Assembly: GCA_013285825.1 (NCBI GenBank)
Contig: JABDGV010000008.1
Location: 8,620 to 43,431, forward strand
DNA length: 34,812 bases
Origin: Bacteroidota bacterium
GTDB taxonomy: Bacteria > Chlamydiota > Chlamydiia > Chlamydiales > FEN-1388
Direction of reading: 5' to 3'
This document shows positions 7,375 through 16,600 of the stretch, piece after piece. Every line of letters starts with the position of its first letter. Within the stretch, counting starts at the first letter, position 1. Both the position numbers and the translations under genes were made by a program. The notes below the pieces were generated by a model, which was not told where the DNA came from, searched no databases, and saw only the letters and a list, made by a program, of their open reading frames with translations.

Positions 7375-9444
7375 GTGGTTAATTTAAATTTAAATGGTAC
7401 TTTTCCATATAGTTTGTATCCAGAAGGGGATCTTGATTTTATTCAGCTTTCAGCTGAAAGCGACTGCAAGAATTCAAAAAGCTCCATGTACATCCCCGCC
7501 TGCCTGACGATCAGTTTTTTGAACAATAAATCAGTGACGGATGTAAATAAAAGGCTTAAGATAGCCTCCTTTCTTTATAATATCGATCTCGAGACCTTTT
7601 CAGTCCTTCACGATTGCGCCAGTGATCTTTGCTGCGGTTTAGAAAATGCAGATGAAGATGAGGTTGAGCGGTTAATTAGCGAGATGCAAGCCAAGGGTGA
7701 AGATTGGACTTCGACCACTCTTTATTACCCATACACAGCACTAGAGAACTTCACTTGTGAGCCAGAAATGAAATTCTATCTGTCAAAACTGCTTAATGGT
7801 TTTGCGGGTATCGTAGATGAGGATATGAAGCGTTTGGATGAAGAGGCCCTTAACTTTCGGTTAGGGGAGTTAGATAAGCATGTTGAGTTTCATTTTTTTG
7901 GAAAAGATCATAATTTTGATAGCAACCAGCTTTTAGAGATGCTGCTCCCAGAAATCTCGATTCGAGAAAATAAGTGGTTCCCTTTTCATAAAAGAATTTA
8001 TCTACAATGCGCCTTTGAAAAGGTAGCGAGGTTTGTAAAGGACGATACAGAGTTTTTCAAAATCCTTCCCATGATATTCGACTGCATCACGCAGCAAGAA
8101 TATTCTAAAGTCATTCAAGATATTCATCGATTAGAGCTAAATGCATCTTCGAGCGATATAGCAAATGCCTGCCTTAACGGCTCTTTCGAATTTTATTCAA
8201 TGGATTCAATTGTAGCTTGTGTAGAAATCAAAAAACAGATCAAAAACCATTTTTGGGATGGGTTTGTTTCTCAGCTATTCAACGTTTTGATCGATGATTA
8301 TCGGATTATCGAGCAATTGAATTTGCTCAGTAATCAAGTAAAAAACAGATCAAATTCCAGTGAGTTGCTCTCTCTCTTTATAAATTCAAAGGCTGTGGAT
8401 CAGAACAAGTTAAATGCCGTTGGGCATAAATACACTCTTTATGACTGTTCCCTAAAAAACAAAATTCCCTCTTTTCAACCTCAAGCTAAACTACTTCAAG
8501 AATTATTGGATGAAGTCCTTTGCTCAGTCCCTGCCGTGAAGTATCGAGAACAAATTGTGAAATTCCTTTTTGGTATGTTCTTGAATATATATCCTGAACA
8601 GGCAAAGGAGTGGTTTAAGGCGCGAATTGAGGTAGATGATTTAGAAAAGAGGAACATCCTACTCGAAATAATGTACGAATGTGATGACAATGCGGAAAAA
8701 TATTTCTCTCTCTTTTTGCACGAAAGGCGTTTTACCAATCTGGGGACTGAGTTGGGTATGAGAGTGTACCTAAATGCCAAAGTAGAGAAAATGTGTCAGG
8801 TGATTGATCTTCACCAGGTAAAAAAAATCAAATGGGCATTTCCCTCGTACTGCGTCATTAAGGAGTTAAGCCACTATGTGGGGGTTTATTCATTCCTGCA
8901 TAAGAATCAACCTGTTGCTATTATTTTTGATTCTTTGAATAACTTTTCCAATGTCACCATACTTCTAGATCTCCTGCCAGAAAGATTCGAGAAAATTATT
9001 CTCGGCGATTACGTCACTGAGAATTCGTTGTACGATATGCAGGCAGATAGGTGTAATTGCGCCATTTTTTGCTTAGAAGTGGGCAAGCAGCTTCTCAAGT
9101 ATCCCGAGATTTCTGAAGAAATTGTGAAAAAGAGGGTTTTGGCTGAAGGGGTTGGGGTTTATTCTCTAAACATTTCCGATCTTCCTTGGCGGCTCTATTT
9201 GGGTGTCCAGTCGATGACTAAATTGAAATCGTTCGCACAGCTATTGAGTACATCCGATCGGGATCATTTTTTGAAAAAAGCTTCTAAGTACATTCGAATA
9301 GACGGATTTGGAAAGGAAGTCAACAATCGTATCAATGACAAAAGCCGAAAGGTTGAAAAGGCGGTTGTCGAATCACTCTTTCAAATGCCGAATACGCAAA
9401 TGCTGAATACGCAAATGCAGAGTTTATTTAAAATTACAGATTAA
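7375..9444 (+). CDS. YopJ-like (C55) acetyltransferase/cysteine-protease domain protein, putative effector
   Basis: A 689-residue soluble protein beginning at GTG (7375) with only a weak AGAGAA upstream. Residues 1-490 match nothing I recognise and look helical. Residues about 495-600 resemble the YopJ/AvrRxv catalytic core: H500 (ELSHYVGVYSF), D519 (AIIFDSL), Q556 and C562 (MQADRCNCAIFCLEVGKQL). From memory YopJ has H109, E128 and C172 with a DIQ...ECGIFSLALAKKL block; the H-to-acid spacing is 19 in both, acid-to-Cys is 43 here and 44 there, and Gln is 6 before Cys in both. Such proteins acetylate Ser/Thr/Lys of host kinases, or act as CE-clan proteases, after type III secretion. The acid is Asp, not Glu. 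There is no signal peptide. Near the C-terminus a 15-base unit is duplicated (NTQMLNTQM). The assignment is motif-based. Confidence 0.6.
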   Translation: MVNLNLNGTFPYSLYPEGDLDFIQLSAESDCKNSKSSMYIPACLTISFLNNKSVTDVNKRLKIASFLYNIDLETFSVLHDCASDLCCGLENADEDEVERLISEMQAKGEDWTSTTLYYPYTALENFTCEPEMKFYLSKLLNGFAGIVDEDMKRLDEEALNFRLGELDKHVEFHFFGKDHNFDSNQLLEMLLPEISIRENKWFPFHKRIYLQCAFEKVARFVKDDTEFFKILPMIFDCITQQEYSKVIQDIHRLELNASSSDIANACLNGSFEFYSMDSIVACVEIKKQIKNHFWDGFVSQLFNVLIDDYRIIEQLNLLSNQVKNRSNSSELLSLFINSKAVDQNKLNAVGHKYTLYDCSLKNKIPSFQPQAKLLQELLDEVLCSVPAVKYREQIVKFLFGMFLNIYPEQAKEWFKARIEVDDLEKRNILLEIMYECDDNAEKYFSLFLHERRFTNLGTELGMRVYLNAKVEKMCQVIDLHQVKKIKWAFPSYCVIKELSHYVGVYSFLHKNQPVAIIFDSLNNFSNVTILLDLLPERFEKIILGDYVTENSLYDMQADRCNCAIFCLEVGKQLLKYPEISEEIVKKRVLAEGVGVYSLNISDLPWRLYLGVQSMTKLKSFAQLLSTSDRDHFLKKASKYIRIDGFGKEVNNRINDKSRKVEKAVVESLFQMPNTQMLNTQMQSLFKITD

Positions 9445-9449
9445 ACGCA

Positions 9450-9481
9450 AAGAAAGACAAGTTTGTTCACTTGTCTTTCTT
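9450..9481. terminator. Stem-loop between convergent genes
   Basis: A perfect 12-bp inverted repeat (AAGAAAGACAAG, 9450-9461, with 9470-9481; 8-base loop) sits between the stop of the YopJ-like gene and the stop of lysS. No long T-run follows on either strand, but the position suits a bidirectional terminator. Confidence 0.5.
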
Positions 9482-9503
9482 GGCGCCTTTCAAGTGTAAA
9501 TAT

Positions 9504-11087
9504 CTACTCAGGCTTCATCCAGGGGAAGAAGAGCACGTCGCGGATCGAGTAGGAGTTGGTAAAGAGCATGACAAGTCGGTCAATGCCGATTCCAAGCCCG
9601 CCAGCAGGCGGCATGCCTTGACACATAGCTTCAATAAAGTCTTCGTCAAAGGGGTTTGCCTCTTCATCGCCCTTGGCTTTCCTCTCAGCTTGTTCTTCAA
9701 GCAGTTTTCGCTGGAGAAGGGGGTCATTGAGCTCTGAGTAGGAGTTGCAGATCTCTTTTCCAAAAATAAAGCTTTCAAAACGCTCGATAAGCCCTTCAGC
9801 CTTAGCAGCTTTATCTCTATGTGGTTTACAGAGAGGTGTTGTCTCGATTGGATGGTCGGTAATGTGGTGCGGCTGAATGAGGTGATGCTCGACCTTGGTT
9901 TCAAACAGGTGGGCGGTGAGAAGACCGCGGCTTGCAGCTTTGACTTCCTGCGGCTTCATTCCAGATTCTATCAAGATGGCACGTATCTGGTCGTCGGAAA
10001 GGGCATCGATATCGACTCCTCCATAGACCTTAATGCTCTCCTTCATAGTCATGCGTTTCCAAGGAGCCTTCAGGTCAATCTCGACAGGGGATTGACCATC
10101 TTCACGGTTGAAAAGGATGCGTGTTGTGTTGTGAAGAGCAAGGGCGATCTTTTCGAAGAGGGTATCGACGACTCGCATCATGTCGTTATAGTCCCAGTAG
10201 GCAGCGTACGCCTCAAGCATAGTAAATTCAGGGTTGTGTGTGCGGTCGATCCCTTCATTTCTAAAGACCTTGCCGATCTCAAATACTCGGTCAAAGCCGC
10301 CAATAAGCAGTTTTTTCAAGGAGATTTCAAGCGAGATTCGAAGAAACATCTCTTGGTCAAGCGCGTTGAGCTTGGTCAAGAAGGGTTTTGCTTGCGCTCC
10401 GCCATAAATAGTTCCCAGAACAGGAGTTTCTACCTCTAGGAATCCGAGCTCTTCAAAATGCCTGCGAATGAGCGAGAGGATTTGGCTTCGATGCTTAAAT
10501 GTTTTGAGAACATTTTCGTGGCAGATGAGGTCCAGCCAGCGCTTCCGATAGCGCATCTCTTTATCCGTAAGGCCTGCATGCTTGTCAGCGAGGGGGAGCA
10601 AGCTTTTGGAAAGAAGAGTTACTTTTTTGGCATAAATTGTCAGCTCGCCCTTGCCTGTGTAAAAGAGATGACCTTCTACCCCGATGATATCGCCTAAATC
10701 AAAACGCTTTTCAATCAGTTTCAAGGCATTGGGCGTATCTGTAGAGGCAAGAGTTTCATTGGAGAGATCTGTAATATTTGTATTTTCTCGATTGAACATG
10801 ATTTGGATACGGCCTGAACGATCCTGGATGGTTCCGAAAGCGTTTTTGCCCATGGCTCGAAAGAGCATTAAGCGTCCGGCTACTGTAACGAGCGGAGTTT
10901 TGCCAGCTTCAGCCTCTTCAAAATGGCCCAAAGTAGTGCCTTGAGCAATTTCTAAAAGCCCTTCTGCATCATGTGTCGGGGCGAAGCAATGGGGATAGGG
11001 ATCAATTCCAAGAGCCTCTAAGGCGTTTTTCTTCTCAAGCCGGTTTTGGTATTCTTCAATTGACCGATAGTCGTGCTTCAAGTTCAT
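9504..11087 (-). CDS. lysS: Lysyl-tRNA synthetase, class II
   Basis: A 527-residue class II synthetase that charges tRNA-Lys. An N-terminal OB-fold anticodon-binding domain spans about 68-160 (VAGRLMLFRAMGKNAFGTIQD). The catalytic domain has motif 1 around 199-228, motif 2 at about 269-292 (FEIGKVFRNEGIDRTHNPEF) and motif 3 near the end (GGLGIGIDRLVML). Length is normal and no key residue is missing. The start is supported by TAGGAG about 9 bases upstream. A 288-base intergenic region with a large inverted repeat separates it from rimO upstream. It ends convergently with the YopJ-like gene. Confidence 0.97.
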   Translation of the reverse strand: MNLKHDYRSIEEYQNRLEKKNALEALGIDPYPHCFAPTHDAEGLLEIAQGTTLGHFEEAEAGKTPLVTVAGRLMLFRAMGKNAFGTIQDRSGRIQIMFNRENTNITDLSNETLASTDTPNALKLIEKRFDLGDIIGVEGHLFYTGKGELTIYAKKVTLLSKSLLPLADKHAGLTDKEMRYRKRWLDLICHENVLKTFKHRSQILSLIRRHFEELGFLEVETPVLGTIYGGAQAKPFLTKLNALDQEMFLRISLEISLKKLLIGGFDRVFEIGKVFRNEGIDRTHNPEFTMLEAYAAYWDYNDMMRVVDTLFEKIALALHNTTRILFNREDGQSPVEIDLKAPWKRMTMKESIKVYGGVDIDALSDDQIRAILIESGMKPQEVKAASRGLLTAHLFETKVEHHLIQPHHITDHPIETTPLCKPHRDKAAKAEGLIERFESFIFGKEICNSYSELNDPLLQRKLLEEQAERKAKGDEEANPFDEDFIEAMCQGMPPAGGLGIGIDRLVMLFTNSYSIRDVLFFPWMKPE

Positions 11088-11157
11088 GATCGGATACTCC
11101 TAAACATGTAATGCTATAAAGTCTCGTATTTATTTAAAAACCACTTCAGTAATTGGC

Positions 11158-11173
11158 ATTGTTTAACAACAAT
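11158..11173. repeat. Short hairpin upstream of lysS
   Basis: ATTGTT-TAAC-AACAAT, a 6-bp stem with a 4-base loop, lies about 70 bases before the lysS start. It could be part of the lysS leader; with so short a stem it may be chance. Confidence 0.25.
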
Positions 11174-11182
11174 ACATTTTAG

Positions 11183-11327
11183 GTAACACACTTTGTAAAT
11201 ATTCAACGCAAAGGTGCAAAGACGCAAAGAAAACAACTTTCCAGAACATTGAAAATTCGGTTATTTCTATTTTCTTTGCGTCTTTGCATCTTTGCGCCTT
11301 TGCGTTGAATATTTACAAAAGTGTTAC
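11183..11327. repeat. Long inverted repeat made of 8-bp tandem units
   Basis: The arms are 11183-11233 and 11270-11327 with a 36-base centre. The outer parts pair through GTAACAC and TTTGTAAATATTCAACGC. The inner parts are tandem octamers: three units of the CGCAAAGR type in the left arm, four of the CTTTGCGT type in the right arm, so the arms differ by one unit. GCAAAG-type octamer runs of this kind are familiar from intergenic DNA of many bacterial phyla. The element could be a MITE-like or REP-like repeat, and may also stop transcription from rimO. This is the only content I see in the 288-base gap besides the lysS leader. Confidence 0.8.
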
Positions 11328-11375
11328 GCATATTTGAGCTAGGCTGAGTTGATATTGCCTTTAGCTTTATGTTGA

Positions 11376-12797
11376 TCAGACTACGCGTCCAACCAGATCG
11401 TAGCCTGCAACGTCTGTGATTTCAACTCTGTATCGCTTTCCAAATGCAGAAACTTTGCGTCCGTCATTAATCAACACTTCGCCGTCAACTTCTGGAGCTT
11501 GGCCCGCATGTCGGCCGCGCATGAGAAGCTTCGTCTCGGGATGGTATCCTTCAACGACGACATCGAAGCTATTTCCGACGAAATTTTTAAGCCGTTTGAG
11601 TAACACTTTTTGCTGTACTTTGGCAAGCTTTTCAAACCGCTTCTGCTTTATTTCTTCAGGCAGATGGTTGGGAAGTGTTGCTGAATGGCTTCCCTCTTCT
11701 TTGGAATATTTGAATATTCCAATATTGTCGAGAGGGTTTTCTTGAACAAACGAGACTAGCTCATTAAACTGCTCTTCGGTCTCTCCTGGAAAGCCAACCA
11801 TCAAGCTTGTTCGGATTACAACATCGGGAAGCTCGCGTCGAAGCTTGGCAATTGTTTCGATAATCTGTTTTTTAGACGTTGCTCTCCGCATTGCCTTCAG
11901 CATGGGGTCGCTGACGTGCTGGATCGGCATGTCGAGGTATTGGCAAATGCGAGGGTTTGATTTGATCACTTGGATGAGCTCGTCAGTAATCTCATCTGGG
12001 TAGAGGTACATCAACCGGAGCCAAAAATCGCGCTTTTCCTCTTCCATAATCTTTTTGAGGATATGGATGAGGCCGTCTGATTTATGGAAGCCTGCATCTT
12101 TGCCAAAGTCGCCTAAATCTTGTGCGATCAGAATAATTTCCGAGACACCGCCATCGAGCAAGATTTTGATTTCTTTGAGGATTTGCGCTTCGTTTTTGCT
12201 CTTCAAAGGACCCTTAATGTCTGGAATGATGCAGAAAGAGCAGCGCTTGCGGCAGCCTTCAGCAATTTTGAGGTAGGCGTAGTTTTTGGGAGTAGAGAGT
12301 GTTCTGGGAACTTCACCCGATTCTAAAAAGCTTCGAGCGTCGGTCACGCCATCTCCTGCCTCTTCTGCTTGAACGGCCTTCAAAATTCCATGCACGTCGC
12401 CAGAGCCGAGAAGATAGTGAATCTCTGGACACTGTTCGCGGATGCGATCGGAATGGTTTTGCACCATGCAGCCGGTAGCAACGACTTTTGCTGTTGGCTT
12501 TTTGTTCTTAATGCTTTCTTTGATCGTATCGACCGACTCTTTTCTGGAGGCTTCTAGAAAGCCGCAGGTATTGATAACGATGTAGTCAGCTTCCTCTAAA
12601 CTTGCAGATGCTTCGTAGCCTGCTTGAAGGAGAATACCAATCATTACTTCCGTATCGACTAAATTTCGAGGGCAGCCAAGACTGATAAAAAAAACTTTAT
12701 TTCCGATCTCTTTTACTCGAGGGGCTTTACCCTCTTCTTTTGATCGTTTTTTTTGCGAAGGGGATTGTATTTTTTTCGAAGAAACGATAGGAAGCAT
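11376..12797 (-). CDS. rimO: Ribosomal protein S12 methylthiotransferase RimO
   Basis: A radical-SAM methylthiotransferase that modifies an aspartate of ribosomal protein S12. The N-terminal UPF0004 domain has its cluster cysteines (counted from the upstream ATG at 12869): C66 (SLGCPRN), C102 (NTCGF) and C134 (TGCMVQ). The radical-SAM motif CRKRCSFC gives C206, C210 and C213. The C-terminal TRAM domain ends with VAGYDLVGRVV. The LGCPRNLVDTEVM block is typical of RimO rather than MiaB. I place the start at 12797 (MLPIVSSKK) because family members begin shortly before the first domain; the ATG at 12869 would add 24 residues with no support. Neither start has a clear Shine-Dalgarno. Even so the N-terminus is about 30 residues longer than usual and Lys/Ser-rich. 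Confidence 0.92.
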   Translation of the reverse strand: MLPIVSSKKIQSPSQKKRSKEEGKAPRVKEIGNKVFFISLGCPRNLVDTEVMIGILLQAGYEASASLEEADYIVINTCGFLEASRKESVDTIKESIKNKKPTAKVVATGCMVQNHSDRIREQCPEIHYLLGSGDVHGILKAVQAEEAGDGVTDARSFLESGEVPRTLSTPKNYAYLKIAEGCRKRCSFCIIPDIKGPLKSKNEAQILKEIKILLDGGVSEIILIAQDLGDFGKDAGFHKSDGLIHILKKIMEEEKRDFWLRLMYLYPDEITDELIQVIKSNPRICQYLDMPIQHVSDPMLKAMRRATSKKQIIETIAKLRRELPDVVIRTSLMVGFPGETEEQFNELVSFVQENPLDNIGIFKYSKEEGSHSATLPNHLPEEIKQKRFEKLAKVQQKVLLKRLKNFVGNSFDVVVEGYHPETKLLMRGRHAGQAPEVDGEVLINDGRKVSAFGKRYRVEITDVAGYDLVGRVV

Positions 12798-12884
12798 ATG
12801 TTTATGTATATAAATGTTGTTTGTGTTCGCTAGGATACCATACGGTTGCTTATGAAAACAATCAAACATTTCAGTTGATTTTTA

Positions 12885-12900
12885 TAAACTAAATAGTTTA
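12885..12900. promoter_or_regulatory. Palindromic site before the gene at 12919
   Basis: TAAACTA-AA-TAGTTTA is a perfect 7-bp inverted repeat 19 bases before the ATG at 12919, in the divergent gap with rimO. It is a candidate operator or AT-rich promoter element. No good -35/-10 pair stands out. Confidence 0.3.
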
Positions 12901-12918
12901 AAATTTAAGGGTATTAAA

Positions 12919-13611
12919 ATGAGTACTCAAACTAATAATAAACCTATGCAAATAAATCAACCAAATCCACAAAAAGATGAAAAGCGGGATGAGAAACGAG
13001 AGGAGAATGAGCGACGGCTCGTAGAGCAGCAGCTCCTCGAATTTGATTCTCATAGCTTTTACGATAATTTAAATGCTTGGACAGAGAAACCCTGCCCAAA
13101 ACCTGAGCATCAAGATGTTCGTGTATCCCTTTTGCGAAAAAAGGATGCGCTTGTGCAGCCGCTTCCTATTGCACGCCATCAAATGCTTGAGCTTCGAAGA
13201 CTCTCTCGAGGGACTTTGAAACTTTTACGACTTTTACGATCGATAGATCAGAAGGGGATCGAGTGTCCCTATGTCCATACTCAAAATAAGAAAAATATTG
13301 AGCTTGCGGCAAAGAAATGCTTAGAGCTTTTAGAAGGTGCATCGAGATATAGGTCAAGCAGAGGTTTTGTCAATCTGATTAAAAGAGTCTTCCATGGTCT
13401 TTTCTTAAGCCGTGCAGCCAAAGAAATTGAGTACTTTAAGATTCGGTTAGAATCGCTTCTTCTCTTCTGCCGCCATCAAGAGTTTGCCCGGGAGATCTCT
13501 TCCTTAAGCCACGCCATGTCCTATCAAAATCTTGATACGCAACCGACGCCTCAAAAGAATCAAGTAGCTAAAAAACAGCCGCGTACAGCCTTCTTTAGCA
13601 ATGGCCAGTAA
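12919..13611 (+). CDS. Hypothetical basic helical protein
   Basis: A 230-residue protein that I do not recognise. It starts at ATG 12919 with AAGGG about 8 bases upstream. Residues 1-40 are polar and charged (Asn/Gln, then a KRDEKREENERR run) and look disordered or coiled. Residues about 80-200 are rich in Leu, Arg and Lys, and probably helical (RHQMLELRRLSRGTLKLL, ELAAKKCLELLEGASRY, EIEYFKIRLESLLLF). The tail is Gln/Lys/Pro-rich and unstructured. There is no signal peptide or transmembrane segment. It is a single-gene unit, divergent from rimO and convergent with the four-paralog array. The polar N-terminus would suit a type III secretion signal, but that is a guess. Confidence 0.7.
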   Translation: MSTQTNNKPMQINQPNPQKDEKRDEKREENERRLVEQQLLEFDSHSFYDNLNAWTEKPCPKPEHQDVRVSLLRKKDALVQPLPIARHQMLELRRLSRGTLKLLRLLRSIDQKGIECPYVHTQNKKNIELAAKKCLELLEGASRYRSSRGFVNLIKRVFHGLFLSRAAKEIEYFKIRLESLLLFCRHQEFAREISSLSHAMSYQNLDTQPTPQKNQVAKKQPRTAFFSNGQ

Positions 13612-13620
13612 GTACTTTCT

Positions 13621-13662
13621 AGGAGTTGCTTAAAGCAACTCCTTAGAGAGTTATTTTTTTTT
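13621..13662 (+). terminator. Stem-loop terminator between convergent genes
   Basis: AGGAGTTGCT (13621-13630) pairs with AGCAACTCCT (13634-13643). A run of nine T follows at 13654-13662, some 10 bases after the stem. It lies 9 bases after the stop of the 12919 gene and just beyond the stop of the last paralog, so the hairpin may serve both. Confidence 0.55.
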
Positions 13663-16600
13663 GTCATGCTTTGCTTCAATACTAAGCTCAGATACCAACT
13701 TCTCTATTTTTAAATACAAGAGGTCGGCATATTTAGGGTGTTTCTTGGCTGCTGAACTCGCATAGTTGATATATGAGTAGTCGATCTTCATCATTTCTTC
13801 AAGAACTTCAACATCATCCAGCGCCTTTTTTGGGAAACGAGGATCTTCGTCGATAACCTTTTCACCATTTTTCCGGATGAGGGATGCGGTCAACTTTGCT
13901 AGAGCTTTTTTATTATCTTCATCGTATCTGATACAATCATCTGCAAAGTAGAGAGACCATCCATTCGGTTCATCAATGAGAGCACGACTCACCATTTCAG
14001 AATCATCTGAGTGAAATTGAATGATGAACTGTTTGCTTATGCTTTCACACATTTTGCTGTGTTGAAGGAGGTTGAGCATGGCTTCACGTATATCGATGAG
14101 TGATGTAAAGAAATACTCTTTGAAGAGAAGCTCTTTGGGTTTGCCCTGATATAGATAAATATTGAGTGAAATCAGTGATCTCATGAATTGCTCATAAGAG
14201 AGGTCGAAAAAGTCGCCTGATGCTAAGTCAATATCAAAATTCCCACCTTCTCTAACAGCCTTTAATATCTGAGGATTTTTTTCGAGGTATTCATCCCATC
14301 CCTTTTGATTTGAGATTTCTGTAGGCTTTGTTGGAAGGACTTTTTTAGCAAGGTTTATCAGCGCTTCTTTGTGATCTACAAAACGTAGGTTGCCCTGTTC
14401 GTCTTTTTCAGACATGAGTCGATAGAGCGCATTTTTTACTAAAGTTGAGTACATCTCACTCTCTCGTACCTCCTGACCTGCTTGGAGTATTATTGAGGGG
14501 CTGGAGATATGTATTCCATTGAGGATCGCTTCTTCAGAGTTTAAAAGCTCTTCTATATATTCTTTAGGGAAGCGGCTATCTTCGAAAATGAACGTATGAT
14601 CCTTAAAATTGATATCGATGCCCGCTTCCAACCAGTAGGGCTTAAGCTCTTTTACGTTTTTAATAGTATCGGTAGCGAGAAGGAGAAAAGAGGAGCACAA
14701 TTGAGATCCTCTCTGCATTATTTCGAGATTTGAATGGTGGTAGATCATGCAGTTGGGTGTAATTTTAGATCTCTCCGTTCCAAATTCCTCACGTGCAATT
14801 TTGAGTGCGATCTTTTTTATGGGAAGGAGAGCAAGAGCTGCAAAATGTTTCTGTTCCGAAGATCCCAAAGGCTCCGTTAAGAACGTAAGGAGGGTTAAGA
14901 TCTGGTGGTATGAGAGGTCGAGATTTTTATTGTAGAAGGCAACCATTTCCTCATGGCTGATTTTGAATAGCTCGGAATATTTAGCAGCGTTGAATGTTTT
15001 ATGAAATTCATCGTAGCTTTTGACCTTTGATGGCTCTTTCGGTAGAAGTTTTTCAGCTTTTTTCTCTATGGCCTCTTTTGCCAAGATTTTGTTCTTTTTT
15101 TGCTCTTCCAGTTTTAAAGTTACAAGCGCTGTTTTGGCAAACATTTTGAGTTGAGTTTTATCCCAATCGCTCTCTTTGAGATTTAATAGTTCAGATGGAT
15201 CAGAAGATATTTTCTCTAACAGCTCTTCGTAGAATGGATTATTTTCAGGTTGCTGTTTTGTGCTCTCTACTATCGAGTCCGAACTCTTTTCGACAATCGT
15301 CTGTTCATATTTTAATTTCTTTTTTACGCTCTTACTTGCATGCTTAAGAATCTCTGGGTTGATTTTCATCAGCTCGGAGACAATCTCTACATCATAAAGC
15401 ACCTGTTTTGGGAAGTTATATGACTCGAGAGCCTTTATTCCTTTTACGGTGAGCATTGTTGTAACCATTCTCACCAGCTCATTTTTTAACTTTGGATCGT
15501 ACCTGATGGAATCATCGGCAAAATAGAGAGCTCTTTTATACTGGTCGGTTGCAAGTGCAATTTCTACAAAACGTCTATTTCTTGGGTAGAGTTGCACGAT
15601 GGTCTGCTGCGTTGTGGAATCCGTTTCGTTTGTCATAACATAGTTCAGCACGTACTCCATAGCTTCTTGAACATCTACGAGTGAAAAAAATGAGTAGTTT
15701 TTTAGGAGGTTTTTACCATATGAAATCGGCTTTTCCAAAAGAAGTTTGAGAGCGTTTAAAGCATCTATGAATTGGGTAAAGGAGCAGTTTACGTTTATGT
15801 CTTTCCAAGCTTGAATGACCTCGATTGATCCTCCAAGATTAAATGCTTCGCGTACTTTGGGTTTTAATAGAAGGATTTGGTCCAATCCTTCCTGATTCTT
15901 AATTTCTGAATCGACGGTGGGAAGATGCTTTTTGGCGAGTGCAAGGAGTTGTTCTTTGTATTTTCCAAAGAGTTCCTCTACGTCCTTGTTAAGCAAGAGT
16001 CGAGCGAGTGCATTTTTCAATAAATGCGGAGATACATTCTTTGCATGCAATACGATGGAAGGATTGTTGTGGATGCCTTCGAGTATGAGTTGGTCGGATT
16101 TGAGAATTTCTTGTCTATACCCTTTTGGGAAACGATGGTCTTCAAAGACCAATGTATGGTCGTAGTTAATCGCAATGCCAGCCTTTAACCAGCAATCACT
16201 CAATCCAGGTGCTTTTTTAATACTATCCGATGCTAACAGCATGAGAGGCGCGAAACGTTTTGAGCCTGCCTTAAAAATATCGATGTCTGAGCGATGATAG
16301 GCCATGCAAAAGAAGAGACAAACAGTGGCCTCTTCTCCAAAATCTCCCTTGGCTATTTTTCGAGCAATTGCAGGAATAGATGCAAGAGCTGCTAAGGAAA
16401 AAATAGCGGCATTGTGCAGGTTATCTGATTGGGTAAAATCGGTTTGCAATAATTCAAGCATGGTCAGGATCTGATCATAGGAGAGGTCGAGATATTTATC
16501 ATAAAAACCAAGAAAGAACTGATGGTTATTTTGGAGTATAGATTTTAGATCGGGTTTTTCTTCACATAAGCCAAATTCTTCATCGTTTTTTAAAATCGAT

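Noticed and set aside
7500..9300. Membership of the YopJ-like protein in the four-paralog family
   Set aside because: It lacks the SIPG/EFG/NCP N-module and the CMAYH and FADDSIR motifs.
11205..11310. CRISPR-like or direct-repeat array near rimO
   Set aside because: The units are 8 bp, contiguous and arranged as an inverted pair; no spacers.
12798..12869. Upstream ATG for rimO
   Set aside because: It would add 24 residues (MFDCFHKQPY...) with no family support and no Shine-Dalgarno, so 12797 was chosen, although this is not certain.
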